NCBI GenBank assembly: GCA_023634235.1
Contig: JAMKCF010000002.1
Span: forward strand, 2,257,001-2,321,000
Direction: 5' to 3'
DNA: 64,000 nt
Origin: Pisaster brevispinus
Lineage: Eukaryota; Echinodermata; Asteroidea; Forcipulatida; Asteriidae
The position numbers and the translations under genes were made by a program. Under the pieces are notes generated by a model that worked only from the letters and a program-made list of their open reading frames with translations, had not been told where the DNA came from and ran no database searches. Each line of letters starts with the position of its first letter. The first letter of the stretch is position 1. Below are positions 32,201-42,022 of the stretch, in pieces.

Positions 32201-35200
32201 CAGTTTTAGCTTATTATAATTGCCTGTTTGTAGTTTTCTTGCACCAATGAAGAAATACATTAAAAAATAGCGATAAAAAAGTGAAAAAAACCTGTTTGTT
32301 TACTTGTTTTTCATCATGTGAAATTTATCCACATACGCCCTCACGTGGTAAAAAATACGGCGAATTGACCAGATATCGGGTGGCACAAGCCGAACTACAA
32401 CCTTTGTTCTTTCGCGTCTTCAAGCAGTTCATCAAGCATTTTGGTCTGGTCCTTAACAGACTTGTGTCAGTCGCGGTCTTCACCTCTTCAGTACTTGTCC
32501 ATGTTGAAAAGCAATTGTTGGCAAAATTATCAAGAAAGATACAAAAAAAGTCACCTGTAGAAAGTTTCAGCTGAATACAGTGTCTACGTGCTTAGAAAAA
32601 AAACCAGCAAAAACTGTCCGGTAGTTTCACACAAATGTCGGATCCATCCGATTCGGTGAGCGAGGTGACAGCGGGTACCAACCGCACCTCTGACTGCAGC
32701 ATTCGGGAACAGACACCAACCCTCCGTAATCTGAGAAATGAATCATGCATGAATCGTTTCTCAGATTCAAATGGTTTTGGGTTGAAAAATTTTCCAAACC
32801 ATATTCCTTGGAAGGGCATCCTTTCTCAAAATAGTTCAACAGCTGCAGCGCTTCTCACCTAGAAAGTTTTTTTATGGTCATTAATTTTTTGGAGTACTTA
32901 CCAATCTATGGCCATACCTTTGAGAAGTTTAGAAAATACGACTTCGTGACAAGTGGAGCATGTTTCCCCATTTTGACCTCTGTTGTGCCTAATTTTTCAG
33001 CATGTTAGACAGATAGGCAGTGCTCATCCTCAGACCATTCATGCGCAGCAGGCGTTACTCTCCCAGTCACAGGTTCAGCCCCAGGTTCACTTACAAGCGC
33101 AACAAGGAAAGGTGAGTTCTGGTGGGGTTTTTTTTCTTTCTGATCAGCAGAGTGTGGGGTCGAGTCCCGGTTATGACACTTGTATCCTTGAGCAAGATGC
33201 TTTAACCACAATTGCGTCTGTCCTTTGGATGGGACATTGGCGTGTCGTGGCCCAGCGGATAAGAGCACCGGACTCAAGCTCTGGTGTTTCCGACTCGGCA
33301 GAGTGTGGGTTTGAGTCCCGGTCGTGACACTTGTGTCCTTAAGCAAGACACTTAACCATTATTGCTTTGTCCTTTAGATGGGACGTAAAGCCGTAGGTCC
33401 CATGTGTTGTGTAATGCACGTAAAAGAACCCAGTGCACTTATGGTAAAGAGAAGGTGTTCGCCCCGGTGTTCCTGGTTTGATTGGCTGCATATTGCGCCA
33501 CAGCACCTTGTAAACCATTACATGGTGCTATATAAAGGACTAGGTCTCATACTTCAACAAGTAGCTCTGCATACCTTGTAGGAAAATACTGACAGGGCAT
33601 AGGGACCTCACGGTGATATGCGCTATATAAGAATGGTGGATTATAGTTATTATTATTATTATGGGACACTGAAAAGTCAGAGTGATTGTATGCGCAACTG
33701 ACACGACTTGGCCCATATTCATAGAGCTTCTTAACGGTCGATTTTGTCCTTACTGCATGAGTGTCCATTTCATAGCATTGCTAACAAAAAGGCATGCACA
33801 CGAAAGGACATGCTAACCTTCTGTGCTTACCATATAAAAATAAATGATGTAACAACGCAAATTCATGCTGAATGCACAAGCTCGCTGCCTAATTTTCTTG
33901 CTAACCTGTGAAAATATGCTTACGCTTAAGCAAATCTCTTTGCTAAAGTTAGCATTAATATTTTCTTACTGTTAAGCAGCGCTATGAAATTGGCCCCTGG
34001 GCACATGAGCAACTTTTCTTCCTTTTTTTAGTTCATCAGTTGGCACCCAAATGACATGCTGTACATAAGGTCTATTGGGGAACATCAGAATTAACAAAAT
34101 TGCAGATTAGCAGATTGGTTCTCTGGAAAAGCTAGGGAGAAAACAAGAACACGTTAACCCAAGTATTTCCAAGATGTTGGTGAGAGCTGGTGAAGTTGGT
34201 TAGATCATGTAGTAAGAGCAGGGCTCGAAATTGACTCTGGGCCACAGGACCGAGGCCTGTGATTTTAGCGCGGGGCCAGTAAACACACAATGGGACAAGC
34301 CCGGTGGTCTCGTGTTTTTCAATTGAATAAATTTCCTCATTGTGTAATATCTTTGTGAACAAATGTTGACTGCGAATGTGATAATTATCTTTCAATTCTC
34401 TTTCAAGAGTATCGAAGTTCATTTACACATACACACAAATCAGACATATCTTGTCTGAGTGCTTGTTCAACTCATTTTGATTCTGGTCTTGTAAAAATAA
34501 ACTCTGGTCCAGTAAAAATTTTGAGCTAAAAGCCCTGCAGTCTTCTGGATTTTTGTTCCCAAATTCAAGCCCTGTAAGAGGGTCTGCTACTACAAATTAC
34601 TACAAGCATACACACACAATTTACCAGCGATCACTGACGGCTTGGACCAAGGCTACGCTAGATCTGCCTGTTTGTCATTTTGGGGTTTGTTTTTTGTGTG
34701 TCTTTCAACAGCCCAGCATGTCCTCTAGCTATCCTCCGAAGAGGAAGCCAGAGTCCCTGATATACCAACACAAGAAGCCCACTCAGCAGCACCAGCAGGC
34801 ACAGCCACAGCAGCATGCGGTGAGTGGATTCAGTTGTGTGGTGTCTTTTTGCAAACTAACGCCGTGTTTGGAATTGGTGGCAGCAGCTGGGGCTATATTG
34901 CTAAAGGGTCTCCCATTGCATTGCTGTATGTAAAGATGGCAACTTAACTGCAGTCATTAATTCGTACCCTGGTCAACAAGCAGGCACATATACGGTGTTG
35001 GTAGCACAGAGACTTTCCAATTTATTGATCATCACCATTATCATTGATCAGGTATGACCTGACTATTTGGTTGTGTTTCCGGCTAAGGTCATATGTGAGT
35101 AATCGGTGCGTTGGTTCTCTCCTATGGCCCTCCAGTTTTCCTCCCACTAAAAAAATCAAACACTGTGGATCTCTGGCTGTGCACCAGGGTCATATTATAT

Positions 35201-35779
35201 GAGTCAATGTGGGTGGTCGCCACAAGATGCCTTTATAATGTTCGTGCAGGTTGACCAGGGCCCAGTTCCGTAGAGTTGCTTAAGCACAAGAAGGAGCTAA
35301 GCATGATAAAATTATGCTTACCAGAATACGGTAACCAGCCAATCTACCATTCCACATGTACTATTGTGGCTGGTATTCTGCTTATTTTTGTTGAGCAGAA
35401 AATTTGAGCCAGGTTGTATTGTAAACTTGGATGTGATCCCTGGCTACACAGCAGCTAACGGTTGCATGGCTTCTGACTGGCACGCGAACAACGATATTGA
35501 CTTATAGGGAGACCGCCAACATAGGGCTGGATAGCTCAGTTGGTAGAGCGCCGGCACGTTAATCCGGAGGTCGTTGGTTCAAGTTCCGCTTCAGTCAATT
35601 TTTCTTTGTTCAAATCCAATTTATGCAAATATTTCTATAAAAAAATGACAATAAATTTCTCTCTTTCTCTCTTGATTTTTCAGACCAGCTATCAAAGTCC
35701 CCAGCAAGCTCAACGACACGGCAGCTACTCAGCGTCACAGACCCAAAACCAGCAAGGCAGTGGCAGATACTACTTATAA
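26245..35779 (+). CDS. GPS2: G protein pathway suppressor 2
   Basis: Complete plus-strand gene, eleven coding exons in phase: 26245-26338, 27092-27198, 27437-27558, 27673-27746, 29084-29175, 29997-30126, 30703-30942, 31864-31973, 33001-33111, 34712-34819, 35684-35779 (stop TAA). About 427 residues; human 327. The N-terminus is diagnostic: MPGLLDRPKLTQAMAAALKH, KERERKRQEEEE, then a charged coiled coil (about 24-107) with SLEETKEQIKSMEDKL and HELFLQLKKVLNEDD, which in family members contacts NCoR/SMRT and TBL1. An SPSPP motif (about 170-174) and a long Gln/Tyr/Pro/Gly-rich tail follow (about 176-427). GPS2 is a core subunit of the NCoR/SMRT-HDAC3 corepressor and an inhibitor of Ubc13 and JNK signalling. 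Exon 8 has two in-frame acceptors (31864 or 31873), changing three residues. Introns hold many SINE and MITE copies. Confidence 0.94.
26357..26726. mobile_element. TIR element with ACCGTCAAC subrepeats, 370 bp
   Basis: TIRs start GGTCCTGCTAAATACCG (left) and, inverted, GGTCCTACTAATTACCG. Each arm repeats ACCGTCAAC and CAACACACC over about 55 bp. Possible flanking duplication GGGTTTTC / GGGATTTTC. Starts 19 bases past the GPS2 exon 1 donor. Confidence 0.75.
26745..26925 (+). repeat. Repeat family P copy
   Basis: TGGTCCACTGGCCAAATGCC, GTTAAAACACCAGAGGACC, CTAGTTCAGTGCTGAAAAGC. In GPS2 intron 1. Confidence 0.55.
27213..27297 (+). mobile_element. tRNA-TIR element (SINE-C), 3' half
   Basis: Keeps the anticodon-arm remnant, B box (GGTTTAAATCCC) and right arm AGTCAATTTTGTCTTTGTTC. 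The left half is missing. In GPS2 intron 2. Confidence 0.6.
27943..28200 (-). mobile_element. LINE reverse-transcriptase C-terminal relic
   Basis: The minus-strand ORF has VTGKKRRVRPRWENDI followed by EHRRVQDRQECR, resembling the conserved end of non-LTR retrotransposon polyproteins (G..RRGRPR.RW.D.I...A.DR..WR). Fragment only, in GPS2 intron 4. Confidence 0.5.
28677..29000 (-). mobile_element. tRNA-TIR element (SINE-C) split by a TA MITE
   Basis: Degraded tRNA-like core; the arms GGTTGAACAAAG (left) and ATATCTTTGTTC (right) remain. The element at 28783-28958 interrupts it just inside the right arm. Ends 80 bases before GPS2 exon 5. Confidence 0.65.
28783..28958. mobile_element. TA-flanked MITE, 176 bp
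   Basis: TIRs TAGACCTTTATCATGCTGCC and, inverted, TAGACCTTTATCATAGTGCG. Relative to the interrupted SINE-C, two extra bases (TA/AT) are present, consistent with TA duplication (Tc1/mariner type). A relative is at 47901-48089. Confidence 0.7.
29195..29262. mobile_element. MITE-W left-end fragment
   Basis: GGGACCCAATGTCATGGAGC and TGCTTAAGCAG match the left terminus; the remainder is replaced by family P sequence. Just past the GPS2 exon 5 donor. Confidence 0.5.
29254..29610 (-). repeat. Repeat family P copy with nested palindromic MITE
   Basis: Inverted relative to 20915. It is split at 29296-29435 by an element with ends GGTCGATTTCACAAAG and CTTTGTGAAATCCGGCC and internal ACTAGTCCTA/TAGTCCTAAGTTAGGAC palindromes. 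Confidence 0.6.
29605..29900. repeat. Two tandem MITE-W half copies, about 155-bp unit
   Basis: AAGCAT(A/G)ATGAAAT(G/T)ATGCTTACC occurs near 29607 and 29775; both blocks continue through CTGTGACTGGTAT to GATTTTGTTGTTG. In GPS2 intron 5. Confidence 0.65.
31398..31672 (+). mobile_element. SINE-B copy, tRNA-derived
   Basis: tRNA-like head with A box (GTTGGTGTAGTGG, duplicated) and B box (GGTTCAAATCCC). Body ATGTGGATTGGGTTTTCGG; tail TTCATTGTCTTCTCTCC and CTAGTATAGTGATTTAG. In GPS2 intron 7. Confidence 0.75.
32450..32880 (+). repeat. Repeat family R4 copy with palindrome
   Basis: AAGTCACCTGTAGAAAGTTT, ATACAGTGTCTACGTGC, GCGAGGTGACAGCGGG, then a 40-bp palindrome at 32728-32767 and CAACAGCTGCAGCGCTTCTC. 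In GPS2 intron 8. Confidence 0.7.
33144..33237 (+). mobile_element. SINE-A fragment, tandem to a full copy
   Basis: CTGATCAGCAGAGTGTGG to TTTGGATGGGAC. The head is missing and it directly precedes the full-length SINE-A. Confidence 0.7.
33238..33660 (+). mobile_element. SINE-A, fullest copy
   Basis: tRNA-Leu(CAA)-like head (GTGGCCCAGCGGATAAGAGC, GGACTCAAGCTCTGG, GGTTTGAGTCCCGG), conserved body (GACACTTGTGTCCTTAAGC, GTAATGCACGTAAAAGAACC), and a tail with GCGCTATATAAGAATGG and a (ATT)n run at 33647-33661. The tail form suggests mobilisation by a LINE with the same 3' end, an inference. In GPS2 intron 9. Confidence 0.8.
33711..33995. mobile_element. MITE-W copy, long subfamily, 285 bp
   Basis: Ends GCCCATATTCATAGAGC and GCTATGAAATTGGC. 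Right flank CCTGG (33996-34000); left flank decayed (ACTTG). Partner of 3933-4216. Confidence 0.7.
34219..34574. mobile_element. hAT-like MITE, 356 bp
   Basis: Ends CAGGGCTCGAAATTG and AATTCAAGCCCTG. TAAGAG lies directly on both sides (34213-34218, 34575-34580). Same family as 15258-15595. CAGGG termini suggest hAT. In GPS2 intron 9. Confidence 0.7.
35260..35408. mobile_element. MITE-W copy, right half truncated
   Basis: GCCCAGTTCCGTAGAG, GGCTGGTATTCTGCTTATTT. CCAGG on both sides (35255-35259, 35409-35413). In GPS2 intron 10. Confidence 0.65.
35488..35625 (+). mobile_element. tRNA-TIR element (SINE-C), well preserved
   Basis: Left arm GAACAACGATATTGACT; tRNA-like core GGATAGCTCAGTTGGTAGAG...GGTTCAAGTTCC; right arm AGTCAATTTTTCTTTGTTC, the inverse of the left. 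Ends about 60 bases before GPS2 exon 11. Confidence 0.75.
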
Positions 35780-35948
35780 AAAAAACGTGTCAACCAAAGG
35801 TGTCGTCTGGATTATTCAACTTATAGTGACGCGAACTCCACGCCGTGCCACTGAGCAGGTTTTGGCCAACAAGTCTAAAGAGTTGTGCGAAGGGGTACCC
35901 CATGGGTCGGAACGGCCCCGTTCCATTTGGAATGATATTGAAAATAGA

Positions 35949-35954
35949 AATAAA
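35949..35954 (+). promoter_or_regulatory. GPS2: GPS2 polyadenylation signal AATAAA
   Basis: Canonical hexamer 170 bases past the stop codon, followed within 30 bases by a GT-containing stretch (GTATAATGTGCC). Confidence 0.65.
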
Positions 35955-36034
35955 AGCATGCATGTATAATGTGCCACATCTGTCATAAATGGATTTGTTT
36001 ATGATTTTTTTATTTATTTATCATTTATTAATGT

Positions 36035-36293
36035 GGATCTGAAGCCTAGGACTCTCAGAAAAGTAAACTCATTCACTATACTAGCCATGAACCCCATGGA
36101 GAGAAGACACTGAAGGAAGTTTCAGTTTTTAGATGTGGGAAGAAAACCGAAGAGAAATATTTTCAGGGAAAAACCCACACAATCCGGTTAGGACTGAAAG
36201 CCCAATCCACATAGTGCCTCCATTGGGATTCAAACCGGGGTCTCAGAAGTGGAAGGCGAGGAAAAATACCACTACGCCAACCCATCGGCCTAA
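36035..36293 (-). mobile_element. SINE-B copy
   Basis: Inverse of the family: CTAGCCATGAACCC, GGAAGTTTCAGTTTTTAG, CCCAATCCACATAGTGCC, GGGATTCAAACCGGGG (B box inverse), CACTACGCCAACC (A box inverse). Just 3' of GPS2. Confidence 0.75.
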
Positions 36294-36299
36294 AGGTAG

Positions 36300-36430
36300 G
36301 GTCATAGAATGGTAAATACTCCAAAAATTTATGACCATAAAAACTTACTTGGTGAGAAGCACTGCAGCTTTTGATAGTGTAAACTATTTTTATTATACTG
36401 TATTTCTGGTAATGAAACCAAGGATGCTTC
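36300..36430 (-). repeat. Repeat family R4 fragment
   Basis: GGTCATAGAATGGTAAATAC and GGTGAGAAGCACTGCAGCTT match the ends of the R4 unit in inverse orientation. Confidence 0.45.
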
Positions 36431-36529
36431 ATAAGTGAGCTTACTTACTGTAGCTGGCAAGCCTGAGGAAACCTGTAAACAAGGGTGCTTGCTATGTGAA
36501 CCAGGAACATCGGGGTTAACCCCCTACTC

Positions 36530-36945
36530 TTCCACAATAAGTGTTCTGGGTTCTTTAACATTCACTACCAGCCCTAGTGCACAGGACCTAGGGCTTAATG
36601 TCCCATCTGAAGGACAAAGCAATTATGGTAAAGTATCTTGCTCAAGTGCCACAACCAAGTCGTCAAACCCACACTCTGCTGATCAGAAACACCAGGGCCC
36701 AATTTCATAGAGCTGCCTGAGCAAAACAATTTGCTAAGCACAACAAAATTGTGCTTACCAGAATAAGGTTACCAGCCAAACTACCATGTCACGTGTACAA
36801 TTTGTGACTGGTATCCTGCTCATTTCTGCTCAGCAGGAAATTGTTAAGCATTATTTTCTGCTTAAGCAGCTCTATGAAATTGGGCCCAGAGCTCGAGTCC
36901 GGCGCTCTTAACCGTTCAACTATGACACACCACATTTGGTCGCAC
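36530..36945 (-). mobile_element. SINE-A copy split by MITE-W
   Basis: Inverse body (GGGTTCTTTAACATTCAC, CAAGTGCCACAACC, CTCTGCTGATCAGAAAC) and, beyond the insertion at 36697-36885, the inverse head (GCTCGAGTCCGGCGCTCTTA). Confidence 0.75.
36697..36885. mobile_element. MITE-W copy, 189 bp, inside SINE-A
   Basis: Perfect-looking TIRs (GCCCAATTTCATAGAGC and inverse). Flanks CCAGG (36692-36696) and CCAGA (36886-36890). The uninterrupted SINE has CCAGAGC here, so one duplicate has since mutated. Confidence 0.85.
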
Positions 36946-36949
36946 ATTA

Positions 36950-37110
36950 CAAGCGAAGAATTTCATCTTTGAGAGGGCAAGGCCGTTTTCATTTTGCAAA
37001 GGGCACTTCTTCTTGAAGATCTTAAAGTCTATGAGAAACTTTTTGAAGGGGGCACCAAGGCCAAGACCAGGGGCAACGGAGGCCTCGGTGTAATCCAAGG
37101 CCTGAAATTG
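36950..37110 (+). repeat. Repeat family G copy
   Basis: GAAGAATTTCATCTTTGAGA, GGGGCACCAAGGCCAAGACC, ending CCAAGGCCTGAAATTGG. Confidence 0.6.
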
Positions 37111-40100
37111 GAATGATGTTTTGTTTGTATCTAAAATTTGACAGTGTTCTCTGTAACAAAAAATACTGAACACATGTGCATGCTTTCGTTAGTGCATGCT
37201 CACCTTTATGTATTAAATACACTATATAGATATTGAATCTGAACAAGTTGTTGTTTATTTATTGTACATAAATTACAAACTATGAGTAAAAGGTTTTCTT
37301 TATTACCATGTAAAAAGGTATTGCACAGTGACATTGAGGAGAGCCAGCTTTTGTATATGTTTGGTAACTGTAGAGTTTTTATTGTAAAACAAAAATAATA
37401 ATAAAAGCCCTATTTTCTCTCGGATACTACCAGCGAATGATTTCATTCATCTTCAAAACTGAAAATCTTGTTTCTATCGCTGCATTGTTTTTTTAAATTT
37501 TAATATGCCAAGAGTTGTGAAGTTTTGTGGTACATGGCATTGTTTTTACAAAATAGTAATGGTAGTGATGGACATAAACATGGGGCTGGTCAACCTCTTT
37601 ATCATGGTTCACTCATTGTTGGTTGATTGTGGACCGAATTTTGTGGATCGCATCACAGCAGGTTTTCAATAATGATGAAGTGATGTCTGGCACCAAGACT
37701 AAACCTTGCCAGGCTTTATGTGATGTGAACTCTATACCTGTCTACATATACTGTACTTGGTTCCTCCCGTAGACATGACTTTTGCGAAGTCACAGCTTCG
37801 CAACCTCTTCCCCAGGGTGTGTCGAGCAGTACGAGGTTGACTGCTCTCTCACCCTGGTATTGGAACATTTGCATATCCAAACATTTTGGATACGTATGCA
37901 AATAAGAATAGTCTGGCTGCATATCGAAATTCACATCTTCACCATAGTCTCGTGGTCCGGTACCAGATTTAGTAGCTTGTATGTATTGGAAACATGTACA
38001 TGTGCTAATGTAATGTTGTTGTCCAATCAGGGTCCAAGTGAGGAGTTTCCATCCCAGTGTTTACTATTTACAAACATGGTTGGAAATAAAGTAAACCATG
38101 GGGACGAGGTTGGGGGCTGGTGTCCTCCAGTTTTGGCAGTTGTGATGCATGATTAGTATGGTCACTGGGCCCATTGATTTCATTCCTTAAAAACCATCTC
38201 AGCTCCTCGGGGAGTATTCAACCTGTGCTGCCACATAAATAGCGCATCAAGCTAAATCAATCACAAGAACCATCTCTGCCCTCACAGGTACCCATTGGTG
38301 GATACATTTCATTTCTCTCATTGAAAATCAGATTGACGGATTGACTGACTCTCACAGTTTTTGACAGAAAGGGTGCAATAAAGACTGTAATCTGTCATTT
38401 TGTAGTCCAGGGTTTTTCTTCTGCATTTCAGGAAGAGTAATGCACCAGACTTCTCAATTGATAGTTGTTTGTTCAGGTTTTTTGCAAGTTGCCCTTTTGA
38501 AATAAACAAAAAAAGTAAACAACTCTTACAAAGTATTGTTATGCCTCAGAATTAAAAACAAAGAATGATCGTTTTGGATGTTGTTTTTGTCTATAAAAAC
38601 CAAAACTGAAATATTGTACTGTAAGATTATGTGGAACTAGCGCTTGTAACAATGCTATACCATGCCTGATATGTGGCAGAGGGTACCCCCCCCCCCCAAC
38701 CATGTTCCTTTTCCAATTGTACCTCCTAAAATTCTCTAAAGAATTCCTGAGATTCCCTAAACACAAAGATGACACAATAGGAGGGGTTACGCCATGCCAC
38801 ATTTATAATGCACAAAGTGAACAATACAGTTCCTTTTAAACAACAAGACTTGTGTCCGAATTTAGACTCCTTGTAAGTCTGCCTCTGTAACACAAAAAAA
38901 GGTAACTGTCATTTTCTTTAGATATAAAGAACTCCTGCTCTTTGATCTACTTCTGTAGCGCTGAGGAGACTGTTCACAGAAGCTCCTTTCAGTCTATAAC
39001 TCCAGGGGTTACCAGAAGGTGGAAATGCCATTATTTAAACATAACTCCCAAAAAATGTTGATCTTGGTTTCAGACCTTTTTTCGGCAATGATTCTCACCC
39101 CTGAAAGTTGCATTCTTACATAACACCTCAATAAACAGTATTAAAAATAACACTTGGTAAAGTATTGTTAAAAATTTGAGATAAATACAATTATTATTTG
39201 CAAAATATTAACATTGCATCACATTGAAAGAATGTATTTACTCAACCACATCTTTTTTTTCCATTCAGAACAGAAGGAAGCATTATTCGACTGAAATTGC
39301 AAATAAAACTTACTTGGCGTGACTTTTATGTCTTACTACTTCTATTAACATTGATGGTGATTTTTCTCTTGTATGTACCTTTATTAATAACGCCGAATGC
39401 TAAAGAAAGCATTGTCTTTTGCATTGCTGTATAGAAAAAAAATTAATTGGGAAATAAATGAAATAATACAAATGTAAATGATAGTCATTTGAAGTATCTT
39501 TGAAATAAGCAATGCTGCTGATTGAACAAACTGAAACTGTAGGGCGTTTTTATAGTTTGTACAGTATGAAACCATTTCTTTTGAGTTTTACTTAATAATG
39601 TAATCATTGCACACTCGTATACTTTTTTTATAACAAAGGAACAATAATGTTAATTTTGTTCAAGTTGATCTTTAACTAAACGCGGGAAATGAGTAAAAGG
39701 CTGATCATTTTAGAAAGTTATATGTACTTCAGTGGGAAATAACCTCACATTAGGAAAACGATTTCGAAACTAATTGTGCTTTGAATTTCATCACCTCGGC
39801 TGTAGGGAGGAAATACTAAACTGTCTTTTACTACAAACTTCTGATGTCTAAAATAGTTTTTTATTATTTTTTTTGTTTAGCCTGTTCAGTTCTTGGCATC
39901 GCAAACCCATATGAAACCAAAATATACATCTGTCAGCGGAAGTAATTCCACTGGGGCGACTAACTGAGCAGAGCGTCTCAATTTCCAACTTCCCAATGGA
40001 CACGCCGATTTCCCATTCGGGCGGGATTCTCAGCTAAACCGGAAACCATTCCAAGGGCACTCCTTTCTCAATTATTTCCTGAATGATTATTTTATGTGAG

Positions 40101-41574
40101 ACCGTGGAGCTCTGCAACAAGTTTATAGGTCTAAATTGTATATAACAATTTAAAAGCAACAACAGAACAAAGAAAGTATATACTCTTTGCTGATAAATGA
40201 TTACTCTCGGATCGGGTAAGTACCTTGGGCAGTTATAAGAAGTAGGTATTATTAGTGCGAATTCTTCATAAACTTGCGGGTAAAACATGAATCTACTTTC
40301 GGGAGTGTGTTGGCTCTGAAAAAGAGCCGTTTGTAGTGGTCTCTGTGTTTCGAACAGTAAGCTCTGCTTATCTTCAGGAGAACAGTATTTCAATAAAAAA
40401 ATACGCATTTGGTGGAACTTTAAACTAGACCTTACTGATCGATTGGAACGATGGCGCCTGCAACGTTTTGCGCAGTCCAGGGGCAGTAAGAACTCGAAAC
40501 CAATTAGACCGGGCACAATAGCGTCGGGCTCTACCATTTCCTTCCTCCATATGCATACTACTAATTACTGGATAACATTGGAAACTGTTGTTCCACATGT
40601 TTTAGGCACTGGCGAACTTGTGAATTAATTGGTCAACGCCCAAAGAGCTTCCAGCCTACAATGAAACCGAAACGCCCCGCCTACATCACATGGCTTTTTG
40701 ACCCCCTCACAAGCACGTGTTAAGGTTTGGAGGAAAGAATAGTACAGTGCATGATAACTTTTCCTCTGTATGGATTGCTGGACGCTACAGCTTCATAAAG
40801 CAATTTGTTAGTATGATCCAAAAATTATGACAGTTTTTCAATCATTGCAGATTAAATCCTTCGAATAATTCAAAACACTACTGAGGTTGCGCCCTCTATT
40901 GGTAAGTACAATAAAGTTTTAATGAATCATACGCCGCGACCCGAACCAAGACTAACCACCAATAAATTGTATTCTGTCTTTGCTTTCAATACATCTCATG
41001 AGCATCTAGTCTTGTTCATAACTTTAGGCCGTGGAGGAAGTTTAGACTGAACTGGGGCCTATTTCTGATGTAAATTAAGTTATCTAACCTCATAAAAACT
41101 GAACAAAACTGCCTCTGAGCCATTTGATTGTGATTGCATAACAATACGACAGAGGGCGTAGCAAAAGAAATTACCAGACCGCGTTTTAAAGTTTTCTTTG
41201 CAAATCTTGTGGGTGGTCCCGATCGCCGACCCCGCATTACTACACACCTTCATCATTGGACAACAGCTGGTAACCGGGTACCAGTTCAATGCACCTGTGC
41301 ATAACACACAGAGGCGCGACACTTCAGACGTGGGTAGAGCATTGCACCGGTAAACTTTGGGGTTAGGAGAAGGCCGTCGTCGACCTACTACAACACGGAG
41401 TCGCTGTAGGCGGACCCTTTCGTCTTGTACCGTCTGTAAAATCAAATAAAACACCGATCTGCGTTAAAAGCTTAGCTTACTAAACCCCGTTGAACTGCTT
41501 TTGGTTTTTGGCTTTGGCCTGACGAGATTGGAACCGTTTAAAAAGCTGATTTTTTCCCCTCCAAGTAGAGCGGA
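37111..41574. other. Intergenic GPS2-agrin, no gene recognised
   Basis: AT-rich DNA. 38627-38820 resembles 46150-46290 in inverse orientation (poly-C run, CTCTGCC(A/C)CATAT). 39975-40095 holds R4-like words. The 167-residue minus ORF at 40034-40537 has no recognisable domain. 41030-41450 carries ORFs without recognisable motifs. The agrin promoter should lie near the right end. Confidence 0.4.
37867..37903. promoter_or_regulatory. Inverted pair of octamer motifs
   Basis: ATTTGCAT at 37867-37874 and ATGCAAAT at 37896-37903 form the ends of an imperfect hairpin (inner arms TCCAAA/TTTGGA). These are consensus POU/Oct sites. Function is not shown. Confidence 0.35.
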
Positions 41575-42022
41575 ATGGCGACGCTGATCGTGCTGCTGAC
41601 CGCAGCGCTCTTTGCTGTCGCGCCGGCGGGCTCGCAGCCGCTGGGCGGCGGTGTAGGGACCTGCAACAACGAGCAGCCCCTCGAACTACGTGAAGAGATC
41701 GCGAATATTGTCCTCTCCGGTTTTGTTGGGAAAGTGATGAGGAAACCGAGAACTTTACAGTACGTCTGCGAGGTGCAAGTTGTCCGGGTTTACAAGGGTG
41801 AGGACGCCCTGCACCACGAAATCACCCCGCCGATGGATATGGAGAACAACCAGGTGATGGTGACGGGGTTTGGCGATCCTATGATTTGCGACAGCAGGGC
41901 TCATGTTGGAGATGTTCGTATTTTGCTCCTTGGGACGGATGGGGGACGCCATCTCAAGTTGAATTCCAGTCTTGTGCGCATCACCTTGGGTAACTTGGAT
42001 CGCGCCCAGGCCGCTGTATCCG
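41575..42022 (+). CDS. AGRN: Agrin N-terminal exon: signal peptide plus NtA domain (partial gene)
   Basis: One exon of 149 codons plus one base, ending at a strong donor (TCCG|GTAAGC). Residues 1-20 form a signal peptide (MATLIVLLTAALFAVAPAGS). The rest matches the agrin NtA domain, an OB-fold-like laminin-binding module: LREEIANIVLSGFVGKV, YVCEVQVVRVYKGED, VMVTGFGDPMICDSRAHVGD, RILLLGTD, LKLNSSLVRITLGNLD. Cysteines C30, C64 and C103 are in the expected region, and NSS is a glycosylation sequon. Agrin is a secreted heparan-sulfate proteoglycan of basement membranes, and NtA binds laminin gamma-1. Without splicing the frame would stop at 42171, giving a 198-residue secreted protein, so an NtA-only product cannot be excluded. 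No follistatin-like, laminin G or EGF exon is visible downstream to 64000. Confidence 0.85.

Noticed and set aside
33238..33325. tRNA-Leu(CAA) gene
   Set aside because: Dispersed copies share a long non-tRNA body and an (ATT)n tail, so it is a SINE head.
35528..35600. tRNA gene at the tRNA-TIR element
   Set aside because: A and B boxes are good, but the acceptor stem does not pair and similar copies are dispersed; it is an element core.
40451..40486. Possible first exon starting ATGGCGCCTGCAACG with a GTAAGA donor
   Set aside because: No downstream exon can be joined and no homology is recognised.
40034..40537. 167-codon minus-strand ORF upstream of agrin
   Set aside because: Its 3' part overlaps R4-like repeat words and no domain is recognisable; plausible by chance in this length of sequence.
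41537..41544. TATA box (TTTAAAAA) for agrin
   Set aside because: Only 31 bases before the ATG, which would leave almost no 5' UTR.
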